Assembly (NCBI GenBank): GCA_035518375.1
Contig: DATIXQ010000070.1
Location: forward strand, 1 to 34,178
Source: DATJLY01 sp035518375
GTDB lineage: Bacteria > Pseudomonadota > Alphaproteobacteria > ATCC43930 > CGMCC-115725
Length of the DNA stretch: 34,178 nucleotides
Reading direction: 5' to 3'
The notes beneath the pieces were generated by a model. That model was not told where the DNA came from and did no database searches. It saw only the letters and a list, made by a program, of their open reading frames with translations. Within the stretch, counting starts at the first letter, position 1. The number at the start of each line of letters is the position of its first letter. This document shows positions 14,252 through 22,283 of the stretch, piece after piece. A program made the translations under genes and the position numbers.

Positions 14252-14284
14252 AAAGCCCCGTCCTCGCGGCGGGGCTTTTTGTTT
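14252..14284 (+). terminator. Rho-independent terminator after the binding-fold gene
   Basis: A 9-bp stem AAAGCCCCG / CGGGGCTTT (14252-14260 and 14270-14278) with a 9-base loop is followed by TTTTTG. It lies 80 bp past the stop codon at 14171 on the same strand. The A-run on the other side makes it possibly bidirectional. Confidence 0.85.
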
Positions 14285-14411
14285 GGCGAGGATCGAGCGC
14301 TCATCCCCCCGCCCGCGACGCAATCGCTGCGATGGTTTGCTCCCGGCCAATGATCTGCATCAAGACGGGAGTGCGCCCAGACGTGCCATCCTTTCGCGCA
14401 AGGAGGTACTC

Positions 14412-14540
14412 ATGGGCGGAGATTGGCTCCTCTTCGTGTTCTTCGCGATGGTCGCCGTCGCTGGCGGACTGAGCGCACTCGTATCGGCGTTCGAGCATGG
14501 GCGCGACAAGGAGCGGCACCCCGAACATTGGGAGCCGTAA
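14412..14540 (+). CDS. Small single-helix membrane protein (42 aa)
   Basis: A short gene with a near-ideal ribosome binding site (AAGGAGG, six bases before the ATG at 14412). The 42-residue product starts MGGDWLLFVFFAMVAVAGGL and continues hydrophobic to about residue 26, which is one membrane helix, then ends in a charged, His-rich tail HGRDKERHPEHWEP. The shape (one helix, short charged cytoplasmic end) is like known small bacterial membrane regulators, but I recognise no family. It lies between a terminator and the tRNA-His gene, which is on the other strand, so it must have its own promoter. Confidence 0.65.
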   Translation: MGGDWLLFVFFAMVAVAGGLSALVSAFEHGRDKERHPEHWEP

Positions 14541-14584
14541 GGCCGGTCGAGCAGGCGGAGGCGCGGTCGGGGAGCCTGGAAAAT

Positions 14585-14661
14585 TGGGGCGAGTGATCGG
14601 AATTGAACCGACGACATCCAGATCCACAATCTGGCGCTCTAACCAACTGAGCTACACCCGC
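14585..14661 (-). tRNA. tRNA-His (anticodon GTG)
   Basis: On the minus strand the gene begins GCGGGTGTAGCTCAG and has the anticodon arm CAGATTGTGGATCTG with GTG. The acceptor stem GCGGGTG pairs with CACTCGC, and the discriminator is C73. The CCA end is encoded. A G at 14662 just before position 1 supplies the extra G-1 that marks tRNA-His. Confidence 0.95.
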
Positions 14662-14748
14662 CGCCAGGGACAGCGCGTAGCGCGCGGGATGCGAATCGTC
14701 AAGTTCCGGCGCCTTTCTTCGCCCTGCCGCAAGCGATAGATTCCGCCG

Positions 14749-16227
14749 ATGCGCGCGGACGAACTTGCGCTCCTGACACCACAAGAAATGGCCGCGGCCG
14801 ATCGCGTCGCCTTCGTCGCCGGAGTTCCGGGCCAGGATCTCATGGAGGCGGCGGGCTGTACCGTCGCCGCTGCCGTCATGCGGCGCTGGGACAAGTGCGC
14901 GGTGGCCGTGCTGTGTGGGCCCGGCAACAATGGCGGCGACGGGTTCGTGGCCGCGCGCCATCTCGCCGCGGCGGGCTGGCCTGTGCGGCTCGGCCTCTTG
15001 GGACCGCGCGAGGCTTTGAAGGGTGACGCGGCCCATCACGCGGGCCTGTGGACGGGTCCCGTCGAGCCGCTGGCGCCAGCGCTTCTCGACGGCGCTGGTG
15101 TCGCGATCGATGCGATCTTCGGCGCGGGGCTCGCGCGTCCGCTCGAGGGCGTGGCGAAGGATGTGGTCGAGGCGTTGCGCGCGCGCGAGATCCCGTCCGT
15201 CGCGGTCGACGTGCCGAGCGGGCTCGACGGCGCAACCGGCGCGGTCCTCGGTGCTGTCGCGCCGGCCGCGATCACCGTCACCTTCTTCCGCAAGAAGCCG
15301 GGCCACCTTCTGCTGCCCGGCCGCGCGCTCTGCGGCACGCTCGTGCTCGCTGACATCGGCATCCCGGCAAGCGTGCTCGATGCGATCGCGCCCAAGACGC
15401 ACGAGAACGGCCCGGCGCTGTGGCTCGATGCGTTTCCCTGGCCCAAGCTCGACGGCCACAAATACGCGCGCGGCCATCTGCTCGTGTGGGGCGGTACGGT
15501 GATGACCGGTGCGGCCCGGCTCGGCGCGCGCGCGGCGGCGCGAATGGGCGCGGGGCTCGTCACTGTTGCGGCGCGCGGCGCGAGTTGGCCCATCTACGCG
15601 GCATCGCTCGTGGGCGTCATTGTGCAGCCAATCGCCGGGCTCCCGGGCTTCGAGCAGCTTCTCGCCGACCCGCGCCGCAACGCCGTGCTGATCGGCCCCG
15701 GCGCCGGCACGAACGAGGCGACGCGCGCAGCCGTGCTTGCGGCACTCGGTGCGCGCCGCGCCGCCGTGCTCGATGCCGACGCGCTCACCGTCTTCGCCGG
15801 CGATCGCGAAAGCCTCTTCACCGCGATTGAGGGTCCAGCCGTGCTCACGCCGCACGAGGGCGAGTTCGCGAAGCTCTTCGGCGCGCATCCCGGCGACAAG
15901 CTCGCGCGTGCCCGCGCCGCGGCCGTGGTTAGCGGCGCCGTGGTCCTCCTGAAAGGCGCCGATACCGTCGTGGCGGCACCCGACGGGCGCGCGGTCATTA
16001 ACGTGAACGGCCCCCCCGAATTGGCAACTGCCGGAAGCGGCGACGTCCTTGCGGGTATGATTGCCGGGCTCCTGGCGCAAGGGCTCGATCCGTTCCGCGC
16101 TGCCGCATGCGCCGCCTGGATGCACGGTGCGGCGGCCGCCGAGTTCGGCCCCGGCCTCGTCGCCGAGGACCTTCTCGACATGCTGCCGCGTGTGCTGCGT
16201 CGGCTTAGCGCAGCATCGCGGACCTGA
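14749..16227 (+). CDS. nnr: Bifunctional NAD(P)H-hydrate epimerase / ADP-dependent dehydratase
   Basis: A 492-residue fusion that repairs damaged NADH and NADPH: the N-terminal YjeF_N domain interconverts the R and S hydrates, and the C-terminal YjeF_C domain dehydrates the S form using ADP. The N-terminal part has GPGNNGGDGFVAARHL near residue 57 and the acidic active-site segment VAIDAIFGAGLARP. The C-terminal part, from about 225, shows GHKYARGHLLVWGG, LTPHEGEFAKLF, and NGPPELATAGSGDVLAGMIA with the phosphate-binding loop. Length is normal for the fused form. The start at 14749 gives a family-like N-terminus (MRADELALLTPQEMAAADR). As I recall, this gene often sits next to glnB in alphaproteobacteria; here the catabolic block lies between them. 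Confidence 0.93.
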   Translation: MRADELALLTPQEMAAADRVAFVAGVPGQDLMEAAGCTVAAAVMRRWDKCAVAVLCGPGNNGGDGFVAARHLAAAGWPVRLGLLGPREALKGDAAHHAGLWTGPVEPLAPALLDGAGVAIDAIFGAGLARPLEGVAKDVVEALRAREIPSVAVDVPSGLDGATGAVLGAVAPAAITVTFFRKKPGHLLLPGRALCGTLVLADIGIPASVLDAIAPKTHENGPALWLDAFPWPKLDGHKYARGHLLVWGGTVMTGAARLGARAAARMGAGLVTVAARGASWPIYAASLVGVIVQPIAGLPGFEQLLADPRRNAVLIGPGAGTNEATRAAVLAALGARRAAVLDADALTVFAGDRESLFTAIEGPAVLTPHEGEFAKLFGAHPGDKLARARAAAVVSGAVVLLKGADTVVAAPDGRAVINVNGPPELATAGSGDVLAGMIAGLLAQGLDPFRAAACAAWMHGAAAAEFGPGLVAEDLLDMLPRVLRRLSAASRT

Positions 16228-16275
16228 CGCTTTCGCAAAGCCGATTCGCCACAAAAACGGCTATACTCTCACGGC

Positions 16276-17703
16276 ATGAGTGATCGCGCCGGCTCCGGCT
16301 TCCTCGATTCGGTCTTCGACCGGACGATCGGCAATTTGCGTCATGTCTGGCGCGACATCGCCGCTTCGGCGCGCGGCGTCATGTCGAACGCGCCCAGGCC
16401 CGACCTCTCCGGTGACGATGTCGACCGGGTGCGCACGCAGCTGCGCGACTGCCTCGAAGGCAAGGGCGGCGAAGTCTCGGCGCGTGCCCGTGCCGCGGCG
16501 CTGGGGCGCACCTATCTTGCGTTGAACGAGGCCGGGCGCGAGCGCTTCCTGCGCATCCTTGCGACCGAGTTCGACATCGACCGCGCGGCAGTCCAGGCGC
16601 AGTGGGAGCGCTTGCGGCGCGCCAAAAGCGAAGAGGAGCAGCGCCCCCTCGAACGCGCGCTCCGTCATGCACTCGAAGCGCCGCGCATCAAGCTCCTGAC
16701 GCAGTTCAACGCGTTGCCGGAAGGCGTGAAGTTCCTGGTCGACATGCGCGCCGAATTGATGAAGCTCGCGAAGGGCGATCCGGCGCTCGCCTCGCTCGAG
16801 CTCGATTTGAAGGACCTGCTCACGAGCTGGTTCGACATCGGTTTCCTCGAGGTGAGCCGCATCACCTGGAATTCACCTGCCTCGCTCCTCGAGAAGCTCA
16901 CGGGCTATGAGGCGGTGCACGCGATCCGCAGCTGGAAGGACCTGAAGAACCGCCTCGAGGATGATCGGCGGTGCTTCGCCTATTTCCATCCGCGCATGCC
17001 GGACGAGCCATTGATCTTCGTCGAGGTGGCGTTGACGAAGGGCATGTCCGACGACGTGCAGCTTCTGCTCGACGAGAAGGCGCCGCTCGAGGACCCGGCC
17101 GAGGCCGACACGGCGGTCTTCTATTCGATTTCGAACTGCCAGCGCGGGCTCTCCGGCATCAGCTTCGGCGACTTCCTCATCAAGCGCGTCGTCGATCAGC
17201 TCGCGGCCGAGCTGCCGCATCTCACGACCTACGCGACGCTGTCGCCCCTTCCCGGCTTCCGCCCTTGGCTTGAGAAGCGCTTCGCCGAGCAGGGCGAGAC
17301 GATCCTCACGCCCAACGAACGCAAAGCGCTCGAGGGGCTTCCGGAGCCCGCCATGCGCAACCTGCCGAAGCTCGTGGCAAAGAACGGCTGGCACCGCGAC
17401 GACCACCTTTCCCAGGCGGCACGCGCGCCGCTTCTTCGGCTTGCCGCGCGCTACGTCCTCAACGAGAAGACCCCGGCCGGCCGCGCGCTCGATCCGGTCG
17501 CGCATTTCCATCTGAGCAACGGCGCCCGCGTCGAGCGGCTCGACTGGCGCGCCGATCTATCGGCGAAGGGCCTGCAGCAGTCGTACGGGCTCATGATCAA
17601 CTATCTCTATCGACTCGACGCGATCGAGGCGAACCACGAGGCCTATTCGGGCGAGGGCCGTGTCGCCGCGTCCTCGACCTTGCAGAAGCTTGCCAAGAGC
17701 TGA
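16276..17703 (+). CDS. Malonyl-CoA decarboxylase
   Basis: A 475-residue malonyl-CoA decarboxylase, converting malonyl-CoA to acetyl-CoA and CO2 in the cytosol. The N-terminal helical domain (to about 180) is followed by the GNAT-like catalytic domain. Signatures include FYSISNCQRGLSGISFGDFL with the family's conserved Ser-containing loop, ATLSPLPGFRPWL, and the catalytic block ending HFHLSNGARVERLDW with His around 410-412. Length fits the bacterial family. The gene has no Shine-Dalgarno sequence; instead TATACT lies at 16262-16267, 8 bases before the ATG, so a very short leader or leaderless message is possible. It starts 48 bp after nnr on the same strand. It may serve malonate use, or lipid balance. 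Confidence 0.92.
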   Translation: MSDRAGSGFLDSVFDRTIGNLRHVWRDIAASARGVMSNAPRPDLSGDDVDRVRTQLRDCLEGKGGEVSARARAAALGRTYLALNEAGRERFLRILATEFDIDRAAVQAQWERLRRAKSEEEQRPLERALRHALEAPRIKLLTQFNALPEGVKFLVDMRAELMKLAKGDPALASLELDLKDLLTSWFDIGFLEVSRITWNSPASLLEKLTGYEAVHAIRSWKDLKNRLEDDRRCFAYFHPRMPDEPLIFVEVALTKGMSDDVQLLLDEKAPLEDPAEADTAVFYSISNCQRGLSGISFGDFLIKRVVDQLAAELPHLTTYATLSPLPGFRPWLEKRFAEQGETILTPNERKALEGLPEPAMRNLPKLVAKNGWHRDDHLSQAARAPLLRLAARYVLNEKTPAGRALDPVAHFHLSNGARVERLDWRADLSAKGLQQSYGLMINYLYRLDAIEANHEAYSGEGRVAASSTLQKLAKS

Positions 17704-17824
17704 TCTGCCGCCCCGGCGCCTGCAATCGCGAGGGACGGGGGCTCAGGCTTGAAGCGCTGATGCCGGCACGTCTACTCTCGCCGCTCCGGTGCGCCCAAGC
17801 ATTTCCGCAAAGGAGGCAGTTCAC

Positions 17825-18265
17825 GTGATCAAATTGACCGACCCGATTCGAAATGTGTTGTCCTCGGCGCTGAAGGATGGCACGCCCTGTCTCCTTGGCA
17901 CTTCGACCAAGGACGGCCATCCCCAGATCAGCCCGAAAGGCAGTGTCGTCGTCTTCGACGATGAGACCTTGTGCTATTGGGAGCGCAGCAACCGGTCGGC
18001 GCTGAAGCGGATCGAAGAGAACCCGCATGTCTGCATCTTCTATCGCAATCCGCAGCATGCCGGCGAGTTGCGCTACCGCGCCGGCGTCATCCGCTTTTAT
18101 GGCGATGTCCGCCTGGTCACGAGCGGCCCCGAGCGCGACAAGGTCTGGGACTTGATCCCGGAAGAGGAGCGCAAGCCCGATCCGGAGAAGAAGGGGACGG
18201 CCGTACTGGTGCGCTTGAGAAGCGTCGAGGAATTGTCGGGCAACGTCATCATGGCGCGCGACTGA
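17825..18265 (+). CDS. Pyridoxamine-5'-phosphate-oxidase-fold (FMN-binding) protein
   Basis: A 146-residue split-barrel protein of the PNPOx-like family; members bind FMN, F420 or heme. The N-terminal half shows VLSSALKDGTPCLLGTSTKD and GHPQISPKGSVVVFDDETL, the usual beginning of the barrel; later strands include HVCIFYRNP and GVIRFYGDVRLVTSG. I chose GTG at 17825 because AAAGGAGG lies six bases upstream; an upstream ATG would add 12 residues across the ribosome binding site. It is not a classical PdxH, which is longer (about 210 residues) and has a different C-terminal. The substrate is unknown. It is preceded by 121 bp with no clear promoter. Confidence 0.8.
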   Translation: MIKLTDPIRNVLSSALKDGTPCLLGTSTKDGHPQISPKGSVVVFDDETLCYWERSNRSALKRIEENPHVCIFYRNPQHAGELRYRAGVIRFYGDVRLVTSGPERDKVWDLIPEEERKPDPEKKGTAVLVRLRSVEELSGNVIMARD

Positions 18266-18274
18266 AGCGAGGAA

Positions 18275-18301
18275 CCCTCTCCGCCCTCGGGGCGGAGAGG
18301 G
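18275..18301. terminator. Perfect 12-bp hairpin after the PNPOx-fold gene
   Basis: CCCTCTCCGCCC pairs without a mismatch with GGGCGGAGAGGG around a 3-base loop. It begins 9 bases past the stop codon at 18265. There is no T-run, so it may work as a Rho-independent stop only weakly, or it may be an RNA-stabilising or repeat-derived element; the same CTCTCC...GGAGAGG theme occurs near 290. Confidence 0.5.
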
Positions 18302-18395
18302 CATTCGCGCCCGTTTGGTGACGACCGCGCGCACTCAATGTTTGCGCGTCTTCCGCACCGTGCTATGAACCCGCCCTCGCCGGCGGCGGCCCGCC

Positions 18396-18480
18396 GCGCC
18401 CGTGGCGGAACCGGTAGACGCGGCGGCCTTAGAAGCCGCTGCCGCAAGGCGTGGGGGTTCAAATCCCTCCGGGCGCACCA
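18396..18480 (+). tRNA. tRNA-Leu (anticodon TAG)
   Basis: The acceptor GCGCCCG pairs with CGGGCGC, and CCA is encoded at 18478-18480. The anticodon arm GCGGCCTTAGAAGCCGC carries TAG, reading CUA and related codons. A long variable arm (TGCCGCAAGGCGT) marks a class II tRNA. The gene is 48 bp before tig and may share its transcript. Confidence 0.95.
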
Positions 18481-18528
18481 GCGGCGCCGCACACGTGTCG
18501 ACGAGGCCCCGAGGAAGCCCAAGCTCCC

Positions 18529-19941
18529 ATGCAGATCACCGAGACCAATACCGAAGGCCTGAAGCGCGAGTTCACTGTCACCGTCGAGGCGGCCGACATC
18601 GAGAAGCAGGTGACGGCAAAGCTCGAGGAGCTGCGCCGGTCGATGCAGCTGCCGGGATTCCGGCCCGGCAAGGTGCCGCTCACCCTGCTGCGCCAGCGCT
18701 ATGGCCGCTCGGTCATGGGCGAGGTGCTGGAGCGCACCGTCAACGACAGCAGCGCCGAGGCGATGCGGGAGCGCAATCTGCGCCCGGCGCTTCAGCCCAA
18801 GGTCGAGATCGTCAATTTCAACGAGGGCGCCAATCTCGAATACAAGATGGCGGTAGAGATCCTGCCCGAGATCCAACCGATGAACTTCGCCGAGCTGTCG
18901 CTCGAGCGGCTGAAGCCCGCCATCCCCGACGAGGACGTGACCGCCGCCTTGGAGCGCCTCGCCAAGGGCCAGAGAAAACAGGAAAAGGCCGAGCGGCCGG
19001 CGCAGAAGGGCGACGTCGTCGTCATCGATTTCACCGGCGCGAGCGACGGCACGCCGATCCCCGGCGCCGCCGCTACCGACTATGCGCTCGAGCTGGGCTC
19101 GGGTGGCTTCATCCCCGGCTTCGAGGACCAGCTCGTGGGCGCCTCGGCCGACGAGGAGCGCGCCTTCGACATCACGTTCCCGGCGGATTACGGCAGCGCG
19201 GATCTCGCCGGCAAGGCGGCGCGCTTCACCGTCAAGGTCAAGGAGGTGCGCGGGCTCGCCGAGCAGGCCGTGGACGAGGGGCTCGCGACCGCGCTCGGAA
19301 TGGAAAATCTCGACGAGCTGCGCAAGACGGTGCGCGAGCAGATCGAGCGCGACTATGGCCGGCTCGCGCGTCAGAAGCTGAAGCGCGACCTGCTCGACCG
19401 CTTGGCCGAGCGGCATCATTTCCCCGTGCCGGATGGCATGGTGCAGATCGAGTTCGACACGATCTGGAAGCAGATCGAGGACGAGCGGAAGCGCCAGAAA
19501 GAGGCCGCGGCCGCTCCGGCTGCCGGCGCGGGCGACGCGCCGCCGCCCGAAGCCGAAAAGCCGCCCGAGGAGGATGACGAGACGCTCAAGGCCGAATACC
19601 GCGCCATCGCCGAGCGCCGCGTGCGCCTTGGCCTCCTTTTGTCCGAGGTCGGGCGCGCCAACAACATCACCGTGACGCAGGACGAGCTCAACCGCGCGCT
19701 TCTGGAGACGGCGCGGCGCTTCCCCGGGCAGGAGCGGGCGGTGGTCGATTACTACCGCAACAATCCGTCGCTGCTCGATGGGCTGCGCGCGCCCATCTAC
19801 GAGGACAAGGTCGTCGACTTCATCCTCGAGCTCGCCCAAGTGAGCGAACGCTCGCTCGCGCCCAAGGAGCTTGTCGCGATCGCCGAGGCCTTGGAAGACG
19901 ACGATGCAAAGCCCAAATCAGAGGAAAGCCCGCCTTCGTGA
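18529..19941 (+). CDS. tig: Trigger factor (ribosome-bound chaperone and prolyl isomerase)
   Basis: A 470-residue trigger factor. The N-terminal domain carries the ribosome-docking signature LPGFRPGKVP at about 41-50. The FKBP-type isomerase domain follows, with GDVVVIDFTGASDGTPI and SGGFIPGFEDQLVGAS around 160-210. The C-terminal chaperone domain contains a low-complexity Ala/Pro/Glu insert at about 325-353 (AAAAPAAGAGDAPPPEAEK) between its arms, longer and more Pro-rich than in E. coli. It ends in an acidic tail EDDDAKPKSEESPPS. Start at 18529 gives the family N-terminus MQITETNTEGLKREF. clpP starts 22 bp downstream, which is the usual order tig-clpP-clpX. Confidence 0.96.
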   Translation: MQITETNTEGLKREFTVTVEAADIEKQVTAKLEELRRSMQLPGFRPGKVPLTLLRQRYGRSVMGEVLERTVNDSSAEAMRERNLRPALQPKVEIVNFNEGANLEYKMAVEILPEIQPMNFAELSLERLKPAIPDEDVTAALERLAKGQRKQEKAERPAQKGDVVVIDFTGASDGTPIPGAAATDYALELGSGGFIPGFEDQLVGASADEERAFDITFPADYGSADLAGKAARFTVKVKEVRGLAEQAVDEGLATALGMENLDELRKTVREQIERDYGRLARQKLKRDLLDRLAERHHFPVPDGMVQIEFDTIWKQIEDERKRQKEAAAAPAAGAGDAPPPEAEKPPEEDDETLKAEYRAIAERRVRLGLLLSEVGRANNITVTQDELNRALLETARRFPGQERAVVDYYRNNPSLLDGLRAPIYEDKVVDFILELAQVSERSLAPKELVAIAEALEDDDAKPKSEESPPS

Positions 19942-19963
19942 CGGGCGGCAGGAGACGGCCAGC

Positions 19964-20608
19964 ATGAATCCCTATGAGTTCCAGATGAACAATCTCGTGC
20001 CGATGGTGGTCGAGCAGACCAATCGGGGCGAGCGCGCCTACGACATTTTTTCCCGGCTCCTCAAAGAGCGCATCATCTTCCTGGTCGGCCCGGTGAACGA
20101 CGGGGTGGCGAGCCTCGTCTGTGCCCAGCTCCTGTTTCTCGAATCGGAGAATCCGGGGAAGGACATCTCCTTCTACATCAATTCGCCGGGCGGCGCGGTC
20201 AGCTCGGGTCTCGCGATCTACGACACGATGCAATATATCCGCTGCGACGTCGCCACCGTGTGCATCGGCATGGCGATGTCGATGGGCTCGCTGCTGCTCG
20301 CGGCCGGCGCCAAGGGCAAGCGCGTGTCGCTGCCCAATTCGCGCATAATGATCCATCAGCCCTCGGGCGGCGCCCAGGGCCAGGCCACCGACATCGAGAT
20401 CCAGGCACGCGAGATCCTGTATCTGCGCTCACGGCTGAACGAGATCTACGTACGTCACACCGGGCAATCGCTCGACACCATCCAGGCAGCGGTCGAGCGT
20501 GACAAGTTCCTGTCGCCGGCCGAGGCCAAGGAATTTGGCATTATCGACGACGTGATGGCCTCGCGGCCGCCGCGTGCGGACGAGGTTCGCGCCGCGGTCC
20601 GCGCCTGA
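19964..20608 (+). CDS. clpP: ATP-dependent Clp protease proteolytic subunit
   Basis: A 214-residue serine protease subunit that forms the double seven-membered barrel used by ClpX or ClpA. Catalytic residues are Ser106 in GMAMSMGSLLLAAG, His131 in RIMIHQPSGG, and an Asp near 180. Other family parts are present: FYINSPGGAVSSGLAIYD and the handle segment. Around the Ser, the common GQAASMG is replaced here by GMAMSMG. The start at 19964 is preceded by GGCAGGAGA; a Met seven codons later is an alternative. It follows tig by 22 bp and precedes clpX by 205 bp. Confidence 0.96.
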   Translation: MNPYEFQMNNLVPMVVEQTNRGERAYDIFSRLLKERIIFLVGPVNDGVASLVCAQLLFLESENPGKDISFYINSPGGAVSSGLAIYDTMQYIRCDVATVCIGMAMSMGSLLLAAGAKGKRVSLPNSRIMIHQPSGGAQGQATDIEIQAREILYLRSRLNEIYVRHTGQSLDTIQAAVERDKFLSPAEAKEFGIIDDVMASRPPRADEVRAAVRA

Positions 20609-20640
20609 GGGTGCGGGCGCAATGCCCGGTCCGGCGTGTT

Positions 20641-20661
20641 CCGCCCTTGTTCACGGGGCGG
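20641..20661 (+). other. Short hairpin between clpP and clpX
   Basis: CCGCCC and GGGCGG can pair over a 9-base loop 32 bases after the clpP stop. No T-run follows, so termination would be weak at best. It could reduce read-through from clpP into clpX or protect the 3' end. Confidence 0.3.
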
Positions 20662-20684
20662 TTAACACCACATTTAACTGGTCA

Positions 20685-20714
20685 TTGATCCTCGGGCAGT
20701 AGATATTGTTCAAT
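20685..20714 (+). promoter_or_regulatory. Possible housekeeping promoter of clpX
   Basis: TTGATC (4 of 6) is followed after 18 bases by TTCAAT (4 of 6) within the only AT-rich part of the clpP-clpX gap. Transcription would begin near 20721, giving a leader of about 90 bases. The match is modest. Confidence 0.35.
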
Positions 20715-20813
20715 TAGAAAGCTATGTGCCGAGCGGCCGGGGATGGGGCGACCTGGGGGCGGCACGGGCGAGCGTGGTATCAGGGGTCACTGGCTGACGG
20801 TGACGGAGAGCCC

Positions 20814-22097
20814 ATGACGAAGTCCAGCGGCGGCGATTCAAAGAATACGCTCTACTGCTCCTTCTGCGGCAAGAGCCAGCATGAGGTCAGGAAGCTCATC
20901 GCCGGCCCGACCGTCTTCATCTGCGACGAGTGCGTCGAGCTCTGCATGGATATCATCCGTGAGGAGCACAAGACGACGCTGGTGAAGTCGCGCGACGGCG
21001 TGCCCACTCCGCGCGACATTTGCAAGGTGCTCGACGACTATGTCATCGGCCAGGACCACGCAAAGCGCGTGCTCTCGGTCGCGGTCCACAATCATTACAA
21101 GCGGCTGGCGCACGGCGCCAAGAACAACGACGTCGAGCTCGCGAAGTCGAACATCCTGCTCGTGGGCCCGACGGGCTCGGGCAAGACGCTCCTGGCGCAG
21201 ACCCTGGCGCGCATCATCGACGTGCCCTTCACGATGGCCGACGCGACGACGCTCACCGAGGCGGGCTATGTCGGCGAGGACGTCGAGAACATCATTCTGA
21301 AGCTGCTCCAGGCGGCGGACTACAACGTCGAGCGCGCGCAGCGCGGCATCGTCTATATCGACGAGGTCGACAAGATCAGCCGCAAGTCGGACAACCCCTC
21401 GATCACGCGCGACGTGTCGGGCGAGGGCGTGCAGCAGGCGCTCCTCAAGATCATGGAAGGCACCGTTGCCTCGGTGCCGCCCCAGGGCGGGCGCAAGCAT
21501 CCGCAGCAGGAGTTCCTGCAGGTCGACACGACCAACATCTTGTTCATCTGCGGTGGCGCCTTCGCCGGCCTCGAGAAACTGATCGCGCAGCGACGCCAGG
21601 GCACGTCGATCGGGTTCGGCGCCGAGGTGCGCGGCCCCGACGAGCGCAAGACCGGCGAGATCCTGAAGGATCTCGAGCCTGAGGATCTCCTGAAGTTTGG
21701 CCTCATCCCCGAGTTCGTCGGCCGCCTGCCCGTGGTGGCGACGCTCGACGACCTCGACGAGGGCGCGCTCGTCGACATCCTCATGAAGCCCAAGAACGCG
21801 CTGGTGAAGCAGTATCAGCGTCTGTTCGAGATGGAGGATGTGAAGCTCGAGTTCCAGGACGAGGCGCTGCGCGCGATCGCGCACAAGGCGATCAACCGCA
21901 AGACCGGCGCGCGCGGCCTCCGTTCGATCATGGAGGCGATCCTTTTGGAGCCCATGTTCGAGTTGCCGGGACTCGACGGGGTGACCAGCATGGCGATCAG
22001 CAAGGAGGTGGTGGAGGGCCGCGCCAAGCCGCTCTACATCTACTCCGAACGGCGCCAGGACTATCTCGAGCGCCGCGGCGAAGGCGCCGGAGCCTGA
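20814..22097 (+). CDS. clpX: ATP-dependent Clp protease ATP-binding subunit ClpX
   Basis: A 427-residue AAA+ unfoldase that selects proteins and feeds them to ClpP. The N-terminal zinc domain has four Cys: CSFCGKSQ and, 20-odd residues later, ICDECVELC. Walker A is GPTGSGKT at 118-125, Walker B is IVYIDEVDKI, and the pore and sensor segments follow. The IGF loop that docks to ClpP is TSIGFGAE. The start at 20814 matches the usual N-terminus (MTKSSGGDSKNTLYCSFCGK) and follows ACGGAGAG; a 30-residue extension upstream is Gly/Arg-rich and unlikely. Lies between clpP and lon, as in other alphaproteobacteria. Confidence 0.97.
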   Translation: MTKSSGGDSKNTLYCSFCGKSQHEVRKLIAGPTVFICDECVELCMDIIREEHKTTLVKSRDGVPTPRDICKVLDDYVIGQDHAKRVLSVAVHNHYKRLAHGAKNNDVELAKSNILLVGPTGSGKTLLAQTLARIIDVPFTMADATTLTEAGYVGEDVENIILKLLQAADYNVERAQRGIVYIDEVDKISRKSDNPSITRDVSGEGVQQALLKIMEGTVASVPPQGGRKHPQQEFLQVDTTNILFICGGAFAGLEKLIAQRRQGTSIGFGAEVRGPDERKTGEILKDLEPEDLLKFGLIPEFVGRLPVVATLDDLDEGALVDILMKPKNALVKQYQRLFEMEDVKLEFQDEALRAIAHKAINRKTGARGLRSIMEAILLEPMFELPGLDGVTSMAISKEVVEGRAKPLYIYSERRQDYLERRGEGAGA

Positions 22098-22166
22098 GTC
22101 GGGCACATTTTGTCGCAGCTTGCGGTCCGTGGCGTTAACGAACGCGTGCTCCTCGCGTCGTTCCCC

Positions 22167-22196
22167 TTGACGCAACTCCAAGCCGGTCCACCTAAT
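22167..22196 (+). promoter_or_regulatory. Possible promoter of lon
   Basis: TTGACG (5 of 6) at 22167 and CCTAAT (4 of 6) at 22191 are separated by 18 bases. The -35 reads CCCCTTGACG, which also resembles the heat-shock sigma-32 -35 element (CTTGAA), but the -10 lacks CCCCAT. Transcription would start near 22203, about 80 bases before lon. Confidence 0.45.
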
Positions 22197-22283
22197 AGGT
22201 GTTGAACAAGCGGCGGCCCATGGCGGCCGCTGCAGTGCCGGGCACGGTCACCCGCCGGCCCGGCTCGTTAAGAAAGGGGCGCC

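Noticed and set aside
14410..16254. 614-codon minus-strand frame through nnr and tRNA-His
   Set aside because: It crosses a tRNA gene and opposes a clear nnr gene.
20662..20678. CtrA-box-like sequence before clpX (TTAA ... TTAAC)
   Set aside because: The spacing is 8 bases, not the 7 of the CtrA consensus, and there is no other supporting evidence.
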